From: JBGTHB01 sp041746415 | GTDB taxonomy: Bacteria; Pseudomonadota; Gammaproteobacteria; Coxiellales; Coxiellaceae | Assembly: GCA_041746415.1 (NCBI GenBank) | Contig: JBGTHB010000013.1 | Location: 1-6,326 of the forward strand | Direction of reading: 5' to 3' | DNA length: 6,326 nucleotides | Shown: positions 1 through 5,454 of the stretch, one piece after another | Layout of the letters: every line of letters begins with the position of its first letter | How positions within the stretch are numbered: position 1 is the stretch's first letter | Translations under genes and position numbers: made by a program | Notes under the pieces: generated by a model | Seen by the model: the letters and a program-made list of their open reading frames with translations, nothing else | Database searches by the model: none | What the model was told of the DNA's origin: nothing

Positions 1-2
1 AA

Positions 3-110
3 CAAAAAATATTTGAATATATTGAAGTGTTCTATAATCGCAAGCGATTGCATTCTGCTAATGATTATTACTCTCCTGAGCAATATGAAGCACGCAGAAG
101 ATTTAATTAA
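3..110 (+). CDS. IS3-family transposase (OrfB), C-terminal fragment
   Basis: The third frame from the window start reads QKIFEYIEVFYNRKRLHSAN and continues for 15 more residues to a TAA stop at 108-110. The block EYIEVFYNRKRLHS followed by a YxSPEQYE segment is the conserved tail of the rve (DDE) integrase domain of IS3-family OrfB transposases, just after the catalytic glutamate. Only the last 35 residues are visible because the window begins here; the catalytic triad and start lie to the left. The protein would cut and join the ends of the IS. Family assignment is strong; the exact IS name cannot be given from this fragment. Confidence 0.85.
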   Translation, partial: QKIFEYIEVFYNRKRLHSANDYYSPEQYEARRRFN

Positions 111-115
111 AAATA

Positions 116-140
116 TGTTCGGAAAAGTGTTGCCACATCA
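116..140 (+). repeat. Putative right terminal inverted repeat of the IS
   Basis: These 25 bases lie directly after the transposase stop and end in CA at the point where the kinase coding sequence resumes. Read from outside inward the end is TGATGTGGCAACACTTTTCC. Its partner at the left end is not in the window, so the repeat length is an estimate. The outermost TGA serves as the stop codon of the truncated kinase. Confidence 0.55.
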
Positions 141-647
141 AACACCAGTAAACGGCGTGCGAATATCGTGCTCCATATTATGAATAAAATCGGTTTTTAA
201 CCCATCTGAAGCTTCTGCTTTTTCTTTCGCTAAAATTAGCGCTCTTTCCATTTCTTTTTGATAGGTGATATCCACTGAGATACCTAAGATACCGATGCTA
301 TCGCCATTGTCATCAATAATGGCTGTTTTTTGACTCAACACAATAGCCGGTTTGCCATCCACAATAGCAGGTTCTTCAACGGTTTCTGTTTTACCAGATT
401 CCATGATACGTAAATCGTTTTCACGAAACCGCTGCGCAGAATCACCGCCCCATGGCAAATCAAAGTCAGTTTTACCCACCACTTCTTCTGCACGTGTTAA
501 CCCCAGACTGCGCGCTTGGCGGTTATTACAACCTAAGTAAACACCCTCTGTATCTTTCCAATAAACGTGCCCTGGCATATTGGCCACTATATTTTGCAAT
601 GCCAGCTCATTTACCAAACTCGCTTTACTGCTAACTGACTTTGGCAT
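138..647 (-). CDS. PAS-domain histidine kinase, truncated at the H-box by an IS
   Basis: The 169-residue product has one PAS domain (about residues 18-130, starting NMPGHVYWKD and closing GILGISVDIT). A short helical linker (about 131-152) follows, then the start of a HisKA domain with H-box FIHNMEHDIRTP; His160 is the expected autophosphorylation site. It breaks off nine residues later. The rest of the dimerisation domain and the whole ATP-binding domain (N, G1, G2 boxes) are missing, so it cannot phosphorylate itself. The stop TGA (138-140) comes from the IS end. There is no membrane segment, so the native kinase was a cytoplasmic sensor. The start is well supported: GGAGAGG lies 5 bases before the ATG, and the gene overlaps the PQ-loop gene by 17 bp, implying coupled translation. 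The remnant could still be made as a PAS-only protein; functionally it is a disrupted gene. Confidence 0.85.
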   Translation of the reverse strand: MPKSVSSKASLVNELALQNIVANMPGHVYWKDTEGVYLGCNNRQARSLGLTRAEEVVGKTDFDLPWGGDSAQRFRENDLRIMESGKTETVEEPAIVDGKPAIVLSQKTAIIDDNGDSIGILGISVDITYQKEMERALILAKEKAEASDGLKTDFIHNMEHDIRTPFTGV

Positions 648-927
648 TCACACCTCTCCACCGATAGTAAATGATTAAAAAAGTCACCCACCCACAGGTG
701 AGTAGACTTAACATAAATCCTATCATAAGTGCGTAATCCTGCACTAAATAACCATGCCAAGAGGTAAATATTTGCATCAAAATAAATCCGCAAAACGTCA
801 GCAAAGACAGCTCATCTGAGCGTTTTATTTTAATTAAGTGAATAGCTTGTGGAACAAACAAAGCCGCATTGAGAAATAAGCTAAAACTAAAAACGATTAA
901 AACAAACTTGTCGATCCATCCTGGCAT
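631..927 (-). CDS. PQ-loop (SemiSWEET/MtN3-like) small membrane protein
   Basis: This 98-residue protein has three hydrophobic segments (about 8-30, 41-62 and 65-88) and a Pro-Gln pair at residues 26-27 in FVPQAIHLIKIKRSDELS, the hallmark of a PQ-loop repeat. One three-helix repeat is the unit of bacterial SemiSWEET transporters, which act as homodimers in the inner membrane; others of the family carry sugars, amino acids or unknown solutes, so the substrate cannot be assigned. GAGAGG sits 6 bases before the ATG. Its end overlaps the kinase start by 17 bp. It follows the cyclodipeptide synthase gene; before the MITE inserted, only 15 bp separated them. Its place between synthase and sensor makes a role in moving a small molecule attractive, but that is inference. 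Confidence 0.75.
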   Translation of the reverse strand: MPGWIDKFVLIVFSFSLFLNAALFVPQAIHLIKIKRSDELSLLTFCGFILMQIFTSWHGYLVQDYALMIGFMLSLLTCGWVTFLIIYYRWRGVNAKVS

Positions 928-958
928 ATGCGCCTCTCACTGTTAATCCAGCGCGTGC

Positions 959-961
959 TTA
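959..961. repeat. Left target-site duplication TTA of the MITE
   Basis: TTA directly precedes the terminal GAGCCTGTTC and matches TTA at 1122-1124 after GAACAGGCTC. The surrounding context is CTTAG on both sides, so the boundary could be moved by a base or two. TTA gives the cleanest reading: identical inverted-repeat tips and a restored frame after excision. Confidence 0.6.
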
Positions 962-1121
962 GAGCCTGTTCAAAATCTCTTGATTCGCTGCAAAAGCAGC
1001 GTGATTGGCTAAACTATTCACGCGCCCTCGATAAATATGAATCACTATTTATCTCGGTCGGGTAAATATTTTATCTCAGTCATCTGCTTTTTCGCTAGAA
1101 TCAGAGATCTTGAACAGGCTC
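962..1121. mobile_element. 160-bp MITE with IS5-like termini and TTA target duplication
   Basis: The two ends are near-perfect inverted repeats. Both start GAGCCTGTTCAA, differ at base 13, share ATCTCT, then differ by a one-base gap before GATTC, with weaker similarity further in (AAAAGCAG at about 992-999 on the left, and its complement near 1084-1091 on the right). The element is flanked on both sides by TTA (959-961 and 1122-1124), fitting the TNA target preference of IS1031-type IS5-family elements. There is no room for a transposase, so it would have been moved in trans. Removing 962-1124 rejoins a sensible coding end for the upstream gene, strong evidence that this is a real insertion. 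Confidence 0.85.
986..1001. other. GC-rich hairpin inside the MITE
   Basis: CGCTGC (986-991) and GCAGCG (996-1001) form a perfect 6-bp stem around a 4-base A loop (T loop in the operon transcript). No T-tract follows on either strand, so it is not a standard rho-independent terminator. It lies in the new gap between the synthase and PQ-loop genes and would be part of the operon mRNA. Confidence 0.5.
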
Positions 1122-1864
1122 TTAGAAAAATACTTTTTAAATCGTAATGACACCGGGCGCAATAATTCAGGCCAGCGCTTGGCAATGATGCAATTGTAGG
1201 TTGTTGTCATAGCCTGGTTACGCTGCGCAGGATAAAGTTCAAATTCGCACTCTTCTTCTGGCCATAAACACATTGCTGCGCACTCTTCCTTTAAATACTG
1301 CAAACATAAATCAAATGAGCGTAAGTAATCAGATGACAGCACCAAATGGCGTTTTTGATAGCGATTCAAAAAATCGTGAATGTTAACATCTATAGCGCGT
1401 TTAAATTGGTAGTTCTCATTATAATAATCAGTGATAGTGCGATACAGTTCAGGAAAGCGCTTATGCTGCAACCAACGATCCCAACGAATCAAACGAAACG
1501 GAATCGTTAAACAACCATAAACATGTTGGTTGCGTTCAATCCACGCGTCACCTTCGCGAAGCGATTTTTCGTAATAATTGATTCTCTCGTTGCGACCAAT
1601 TTGCATGGTGTGACGCTGCAAGCTGTCATCTACTAAAATAACGCACGATTCAAACGAACGATTCACTAATTCTATTGTCGCCTCAAATTTTTCACCTTCA
1701 TGCGCTGGTTGACCGACGCTAATCGGCATTAAACAACGTGAGGAGCAAAACAGTTTGCGCTCCTCAACAGGACACTCACGAAACGAAGCTTTTAGTTTAT
1801 AGGTAGACTTTTGCAGCTCTGGTCGAACAACTTGATTATGACTTCTCATTTGGATAACGTTCAT
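1076..1864 (-). CDS. tRNA-dependent cyclodipeptide synthase, XYP subfamily, C-terminus altered by MITE
   Basis: CDPSs take two aminoacyl-tRNAs and join the amino acids into a cyclodipeptide by a ping-pong mechanism through an acyl-serine. Counting from the ATG at 1864 (262 residues), the active-site strand reads MPISVGQP, placing Ser49 at the position of AlbC Ser37. Tyr190 and Glu194 match AlbC Tyr178 and Glu182; the Ser-to-Tyr distance is 141 in both. Tyr211-Pro212 (FELYPAQRN) matches the Tyr-Pro pair of the XYP subfamily, and Gln52 replaces the Asn of the NYH subfamily, as expected. This alignment is by eye against AlbC recalled from memory. The ATG is preferred over an in-frame GTG at 1873 because GGAG lies 8 bases before it. 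The gene overlaps the response-regulator end by 29 bp. The last 14 residues and the stop are encoded by the MITE. The two amino acids joined cannot be predicted. Confidence 0.8.
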   Translation of the reverse strand: MNVIQMRSHNQVVRPELQKSTYKLKASFRECPVEERKLFCSSRCLMPISVGQPAHEGEKFEATIELVNRSFESCVILVDDSLQRHTMQIGRNERINYYEKSLREGDAWIERNQHVYGCLTIPFRLIRWDRWLQHKRFPELYRTITDYYNENYQFKRAIDVNIHDFLNRYQKRHLVLSSDYLRSFDLCLQYLKEECAAMCLWPEEECEFELYPAQRNQAMTTTYNCIIAKRWPELLRPVSLRFKKYFSKSLFKISDSSEKADD

Positions 1865-2252
1865 TTGATTCACTCCATACTTTGAGGAACTGCAATATTG
1901 ACAGTGCCTTTTCGTTTGTTAGTGGTTTAATAACAACGTCATCCATGCCAACCTGATAGCAAACCGCTTTGCAAGTGGCATCATCATGAGCAGTCAACGC
2001 AACAATCGGCACATGCTGCCCATTGTCTAATTTGCGAATTGTTTCCGTCACGGTGATGCCATCAATATCCGGCAACCCCAAATCCATTAAAATTAAGTCG
2101 TATGATTTTATTCTAATTGCATCAATTGCATCCCGTCCGCAACCAACGCATTGCACATCACACTGCAAACTTTCTAAAATAATCCTTGCTAATTTTTGCG
2201 CAATTTTTACATCTTCTACCAGTAAAATTTTTACATCCATTTGAATTACCAT
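1836..2252 (-). CDS. Receiver-only response regulator
   Basis: The 138-residue protein is a single CheY-like receiver domain. It has the acidic pair Glu13-Asp14 (ILLVEDVKIAQ), the phosphoacceptor Asp57 (LILMDLGLPDIDG), Thr87 (IVALTAHDD) and Lys108 (VVIKPL). All residues needed for Mg2+-dependent phosphotransfer are present, and only about 20 residues follow the domain, so there is no DNA-binding or enzymatic output. It would act by protein contact or as a phosphorelay intermediate. The natural partner is the PAS kinase at the far end of the same operon, now truncated. The start at 2252 has GGAG 9 bases upstream; a second ATG at 2240 is possible but lacks a site. It is the first gene of the operon and overlaps the CDPS gene by 29 bp. 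Confidence 0.9.
   Translation of the reverse strand: MVIQMDVKILLVEDVKIAQKLARIILESLQCDVQCVGCGRDAIDAIRIKSYDLILMDLGLPDIDGITVTETIRKLDNGQHVPIVALTAHDDATCKAVCYQVGMDDVVIKPLTNEKALSILQFLKVWSESNERYPNEKS
1873..1876 (-). promoter_or_regulatory. Ribosome binding site deciding the CDPS start
   Basis: GGAG on the minus strand is followed by 8 bases and ATG (1864-1862). The longer reading frame beginning with GTG at 1873 would start on the last G of this motif and so have no usable site. It lies inside the coding end of the response regulator, consistent with translational coupling. Confidence 0.6.
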
Positions 2253-2268
2253 TGCAGTTTGCTCCGCA

Positions 2269-2297
2269 ATAATATCAAAAACAATACTTTAAATCAA
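2269..2297 (-). promoter_or_regulatory. Candidate sigma-70 promoter of the regulator-CDPS operon
   Basis: On the minus strand TTGATT (2297-2292) and TATTAT (2274-2269) are separated by 17 bp, matching 4/6 and 5/6 of the consensus. The expected transcript start near 2262 would clip the ribosome binding site of the regulator gene. A weaker upstream option, TATAAC at 2306-2301 with TTAATT at 2330-2325, would give a leader of about 40 bases that keeps the site. Either is possible. Confidence 0.3.
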
Positions 2298-2392
2298 AGT
2301 GTTATAAATCCTTAAATAAAGATTAATTAAGCTAACTTTAGATTAGTTGCCTCGACTTTCAATTACAATTTCACCATGATAATGTCAACGCT

Positions 2393-2914
2393 ATGAAACG
2401 TAACTGTAAAACAATAATTATTGCTCTCAGCATGTTATTCACCATTGCATTATGTTTTGGAAATTCAATAGCACAGTTGCCGCAACGTTGGGATACCAAT
2501 GGCGTGCGCACTTTTGTTTTCTCACCCGTCTTACATCGTTTTGCCGCCTACGACGAGGATGGTTACCTTGTGACTAGCGGTATGGCCAATGGCGGCGCAC
2601 CACACTGCCAAAATAATCCAAAACGTTCTTGCGAAACACCGGTTGGTGTATTTAATATTTATCGTATCGGCACGCGTTATTGCGTTTCAACTGAGTATAT
2701 GGGGCCGAATGGCAAACGTGCACATATGCCTTACTGCATGTACTTTCAACGTCAAGGTGACGCTATTCATGGCTCACCAGGCATATCTAACATTAATGGT
2801 AGCCACGGCTGCATTCGCGTAAAAAATAAGGCGGCTGAATGGTTATGGCGTTACTTTATTAAAATTGGCGCACGAGTGATTGTGCTACCCTATCTAAGGC
2901 AGCAAACTGATTAA
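2393..2914 (+). CDS. Periplasmic L,D-transpeptidase (YkuD/EnhA-like)
   Basis: L,D-transpeptidases make 3-3 cross-links in peptidoglycan or attach proteins to it, using a catalytic cysteine. The 173-residue product has a signal peptide: basic MKRNCK, a hydrophobic stretch at about 7-23, likely cleavage after Ala27 (NSIA/Q). The YkuD domain covers about 38-165, with TPVGVF at 82-87 and the active site HGSPGISNINGSHGCIRV at 126-143, giving His126, His138 and catalytic Cys140. There is no LysM or other wall-binding domain, so it is a minimal enzyme like the EnhA family of Legionella and Coxiella. Four further cysteines (72, 80, 97, 115) could form disulfides. No clear ribosome binding site precedes the ATG; a possible promoter (TTTCAA, 17 bp, TAATGT just upstream) would give an almost leaderless mRNA. 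Its 3' end overlaps the facing small oxidase gene by 21 bp. Confidence 0.9.
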   Translation: MKRNCKTIIIALSMLFTIALCFGNSIAQLPQRWDTNGVRTFVFSPVLHRFAAYDEDGYLVTSGMANGGAPHCQNNPKRSCETPVGVFNIYRIGTRYCVSTEYMGPNGKRAHMPYCMYFQRQGDAIHGSPGISNINGSHGCIRVKNKAAEWLWRYFIKIGARVIVLPYLRQQTD

Positions 2915-3007
2915 ATGACGCAGCACGAACATTACCACACCTAACACAAGCAGCGACGCACAATATAATCCAATAAACCACAATAGCTGTTTAGTATTTA
3001 ATGACAT
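2894..3007 (-). CDS. Small cytochrome bd oxidase subunit, DUF2474/CydX-like (37 aa)
   Basis: A 37-residue frame starts at ATG 3007-3005 inside the end of cydB (17-bp overlap, different frame) and stops at TAG 2896-2894. It reads MSLNTKQLLWFIGLYCASLL, then a further hydrophobic stretch, VLRHLISLLP at the end. This is one transmembrane helix with the LLWFxGLY entry typical of DUF2474 proteins that follow cydB/cioB in CIO-type operons; CydX and CydS are functional counterparts that stabilise the haem-bearing subunit. The frame is closed upstream by a TAA two codons before the ATG, so this is the only sensible start. A GGGG-rich stretch about 11 bases upstream is a weak ribosome site; coupling to cydB translation is likely. 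It is short and easily missed, but position, topology and motif agree. Confidence 0.75.
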   Translation of the reverse strand: MSLNTKQLLWFIGLYCASLLVLGVVMFVLRHLISLLP

Positions 3008-3992
3008 CCGTTACTTTACCCCGAAAAATGCGATAAGAATGGTAGGTATAAAATAATAAAACCGGCAGCATAATAATGGCACCCACCAACATAAACTCTA
3101 ATGATTTACGTGGCGCCGCTGCCACCCAAAATGGTATAGAGCGCGGCACGAGATATGGATAAGAGCTAACAATAAACCCAGCATAACAACACATAAAAAT
3201 TCCCACCGTTAACCAAAACGGGGAATATTCGTGTTCGCTGCGTAAAGCTTTCCATAAAAACAACCAAAAAATAACACTTAAAATAGGTAACACGGCTAAA
3301 TAACCCACCAAACTTTCATTAAACCAGCGTGACCAGATATGTGGATCAATAAAGGGTGACCAAGCGCTTAAGGCTAACGCAAAAAAAGCGATAAACCATA
3401 AACAAACTCGTGCGGTTTTATAACACCGTTGCTGGAGCGCTCCTACAGTTTTTGACACTAACCAAGTGGATGCCAATAACGCATAACCAAAAATAAGCGC
3501 CACTCCACACGATAAGGTAAAAGGTGTTAACCAAATATATGGTGGAATAACCATGGTTTGAATATCCGTACCTGTTAAATGAAACCCTTGCACAAATGCG
3601 CCTAACATAATACCTTGCATTAGCGTGGCTACCACAGAACCCACCACAAACATAATGTCCCAAAACTGTTTACTGGTATCTGCTTTCAAACGAAACTCAA
3701 ATGAAACGCCACGAAATAACAATGCCAACACCATCAATAAAATTGGCAAATATAACGTTGGCAGTAAAATACTAAATGCTAACGGGAAAGCGCCATAAAG
3801 AACTGCGCCACCCAACACCAACCAGGTTTCATTACCATCCCACACGGGTAAAATGGTACTGATCATGAGGTCTTTTTCTGCTGGCGGAAAAAATGGTGCC
3901 AATATTCCAACCCCTAAATCAAATCCGTCCAAGATGACATACATAATGATACCGAACGCTATAATTCCAATCCAAATTGCAGCCAATATCAT
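2991..3992 (-). CDS. cydB: Cytochrome bd quinol oxidase subunit II (CIO-type)
   Basis: CydB is the second membrane subunit of the quinol:O2 oxidoreductase, pairing with CydA. The 333-residue product starts with the family signature GIIMYVILDGFDLGVG (residues 14-29) and has the conserved WDGNETWLVLGGAVLYGAFP block (51-70). Several hydrophobic helices follow to the C-terminus, and the length agrees with CioB/QxtB-type proteins. The start is firm: GGAGGAG lies 5 bases before the ATG, the strongest ribosome site in the window, and the ATG overlaps the cydA stop as ATGA. The next gene, a small subunit, begins within its last codons. No damage is seen. Confidence 0.97.
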   Translation of the reverse strand: MILAAIWIGIIAFGIIMYVILDGFDLGVGILAPFFPPAEKDLMISTILPVWDGNETWLVLGGAVLYGAFPLAFSILLPTLYLPILLMVLALLFRGVSFEFRLKADTSKQFWDIMFVVGSVVATLMQGIMLGAFVQGFHLTGTDIQTMVIPPYIWLTPFTLSCGVALIFGYALLASTWLVSKTVGALQQRCYKTARVCLWFIAFFALALSAWSPFIDPHIWSRWFNESLVGYLAVLPILSVIFWLFLWKALRSEHEYSPFWLTVGIFMCCYAGFIVSSYPYLVPRSIPFWVAAAPRKSLEFMLVGAIIMLPVLLFYTYHSYRIFRGKVTDVIKY

Positions 3993-5365
3993 TTTTTCTC
4001 CTCCGGGTCTTTTGTCGACATATACATGAAGGGTTGATCAATACGACTTATATCAACTGCTTCAGGTCCCTTATGAATTGTTTTTATCAAATAGTGAAAA
4101 TAAAAGAACCCAAATACCACACCGTACACAATCACCAATAATACAAATATGGCTAGCACGTGATGAAAATCCACTTTTGAGGCCACATCGTTGGTACGCA
4201 ACAAATTATAAACTGCCCAAGGTTGTCGTCCTTCTTCAGCTGTAATCCATCCGCACCACAAAGCCATAAACCCTACCGGTGTGAGCCAGGTTGCGATACG
4301 CAAAAACCAACGCGAGTTAAATAAACTTTGACGCCAAATTTTTATTGCCCCGACAACCGCAAACAACAACATGATTAATCCTAAACCCACCATAACGCGA
4401 AAACTGTAAAACACAATAGCAGCTGGTGGCTGATCACGTTTAGTTACCGTTTTCAAACCAATTAATTCACCATTCAAATGATGGGTATTCAGCAATGCCG
4501 CGCCATGCGGAATACCAATGGTATAAAGATTTTTTTGCAACTGCTGATCAGGATAAGCAAACAACAATAGCGGTGCCCCACTTTGCGTATCCCATACCCC
4601 TTCCATCGCCGCTGTTTTTAGCGGTTGATTTTTATGTACTTCAAGCCCTACTTCATCCCCCACAAAAAGCTGTAACGGCATTAAAACTAATAACGCCAAT
4701 ACTGCAAATTTCAAACAAATCTGGGCAAATTCAATATGCGCTTTTTTCAGTAAGTAATAAGCACTAATACCAGCAATCACAAAACCACCTGTAATGTAGG
4801 CAGATAACAACATGTGAATGAAGCGCGGAATGACAGAAGGATTAATAACAACGTGCCACCAATTAGTAACAACGTAAACACCATTGTGAATCGTGAATCC
4901 AGCGGGAGTTTGCATCCAAGAATTCGCTGAGAGAATCCAAAAAGCAGAAGCATTAGTGCCGAACGCAACCAGCAACGTGGCGAAGTAATGCATTTTAGGG
5001 CTTATTTTATTCCAACCGAACAGCATTACTCCCAAAAAACCTGCCTCAATAAAAAATGCTGTCAATACTTCATAAGTAAACAGCGCTCCCAATACTGGCC
5101 CAACTTGATGGCTAAACCCACCCCAATTCGTACCAAACTGAAACTCCATCACAATGCCTGAGACCACCCCCATACCAAACGTCAGGGCAAAAATCTTCAT
5201 CCAAAATTTACAAATCTCCAAGTATTTTGGATTTTTAGTTTTAAGATAAATCCCTTCCATAACAGCAAGGAAAGTCACCAAGCCTATACTGGTAGCAGGA
5301 AAAAGAATATGAAAGCTCACTGTAAAAGCAAACTGAATACGTGACAAAATTGCTGTATCTAACAT
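3989..5365 (-). CDS. cydA: Cytochrome bd quinol oxidase subunit I, short Q-loop (CIO-type)
   Basis: CydA carries all three haems and the quinol site and reduces O2 to water in the inner membrane without pumping protons. In the 458-residue product, His19 (SFHILFP), Glu99 and Glu107 match the haem-d/b595 region of E. coli CydA. His184 (RFIHMLLSAY) and Met325 (FRVMVGLG) match the b558 ligands His186 and Met393, and Lys250/Glu255 (NQPLKTAAME) match the quinol-site Lys252/Glu257. GRQPW is at 379-383. At 458 residues against about 522 in E. coli, the Q-loop lacks its C-terminal insert, which defines the short-Q-loop (CIO/QxtA) group. An upstream in-frame ATG at 5422 would add 19 residues before MLDTAILSRIQF, where family members normally begin, and 5365 has GAGG 5 bases upstream, so 5365 is chosen. 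First gene of the oxidase operon, 4-bp overlap with cydB. Confidence 0.97.
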   Translation of the reverse strand: MLDTAILSRIQFAFTVSFHILFPATSIGLVTFLAVMEGIYLKTKNPKYLEICKFWMKIFALTFGMGVVSGIVMEFQFGTNWGGFSHQVGPVLGALFTYEVLTAFFIEAGFLGVMLFGWNKISPKMHYFATLLVAFGTNASAFWILSANSWMQTPAGFTIHNGVYVVTNWWHVVINPSVIPRFIHMLLSAYITGGFVIAGISAYYLLKKAHIEFAQICLKFAVLALLVLMPLQLFVGDEVGLEVHKNQPLKTAAMEGVWDTQSGAPLLLFAYPDQQLQKNLYTIGIPHGAALLNTHHLNGELIGLKTVTKRDQPPAAIVFYSFRVMVGLGLIMLLFAVVGAIKIWRQSLFNSRWFLRIATWLTPVGFMALWCGWITAEEGRQPWAVYNLLRTNDVASKVDFHHVLAIFVLLVIVYGVVFGFFYFHYLIKTIHKGPEAVDISRIDQPFMYMSTKDPEEKK

Positions 5366-5370
5366 GCAAA

Positions 5371-5374
5371 CCTC
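5371..5374 (-). promoter_or_regulatory. Ribosome binding site deciding the cydA start
   Basis: GAGG on the minus strand is followed by 5 bases (TTTGC) and the ATG at 5365-5363. This spacing favours the 458-residue protein over one starting 57 bp upstream. The site touches the end of an FNR-like sequence at 5373-5386. Confidence 0.65.
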
Positions 5375-5386
5375 GATTAAAATCAA
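5373..5386 (-). promoter_or_regulatory. FNR/Anr-box-like sequence before cydA
   Basis: The minus strand reads TTGATTTTAATCGA, 9 of 10 matches to TTGAT-N4-ATCAA, the FNR-family site. It lies in the presumed leader next to the ribosome site, so binding there would repress rather than activate. In AT-rich DNA one such match can arise by chance. The oxidase context makes it worth noting, no more. Confidence 0.3.
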
Positions 5387-5416
5387 TAAAAATTCACAAG
5401 CTGAAAAGATGGACTG

Positions 5417-5433
5417 TGTCACAATGAGTGACA
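5417..5433. repeat. Inverted repeat TGTCAC-N5-GTGACA upstream of cydA
   Basis: TGTCAC (5417-5422) and GTGACA (5428-5433) are perfect 6-base arms around AATGA. It sits between the candidate promoter and the cydA start codon. It could be an operator for a dimeric regulator or a weak hairpin in the leader. I do not recognise a specific regulator for it. Confidence 0.45.
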
Positions 5434-5454
5434 GAGAGTGTTAAGGGTAGCTAC

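Larger units (their letters stand above)
1..140 (+). mobile_element. Right end of an IS3-family insertion sequence
   Basis: The window opens inside an insertion sequence whose transposase reads on the plus strand and stops at 110. About 25 bp (116-140) between the stop codon and the interrupted kinase gene end in CATCA, so the end reads TGATGTGG inward on the other strand; IS3-family ends typically start with TG and finish with CA. The kinase reading frame breaks at exactly this point, which fixes the junction at about 140/141. The left end, the other inverted repeat and the 3-4 bp target duplication are outside the window, so whether the element is complete cannot be seen. Confidence 0.75.

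Noticed and set aside
611..793. Minus-strand 60-codon frame overlapping the PQ-loop gene
   Set aside because: It is a frame shadow; the overlapping frame has the PQ motif, three helices and a good ribosome site.
986..1001. Rho-independent terminator between CDPS and PQ-loop genes
   Set aside because: The stem is only 6 bp and no T-tract follows on either strand; kept as a hairpin only.
1865..1873. GTG start of the CDPS, three codons upstream of the ATG
   Set aside because: The GTG begins on the last base of the only ribosome site (GGAG), so it cannot be served by it; the ATG at 1864 can.
3418..3663. Minus-strand open frame of 81 codons within cydB in another frame
   Set aside because: It is a frame shadow of CydB membrane helices with no start signal.
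4495..4767. Plus-strand open frame of 90 codons inside cydA
   Set aside because: It is antisense to well-conserved CydA sequence including the Q-loop, with no domain of its own.
5366..5422. A 19-residue N-terminal extension of CydA starting at the ATG at 5422
   Set aside because: Family members start at the MLDTxxLSRxQF block, the ATG at 5365 has a GAGG at proper distance, and the extension would cover the inverted repeat and FNR-like site.
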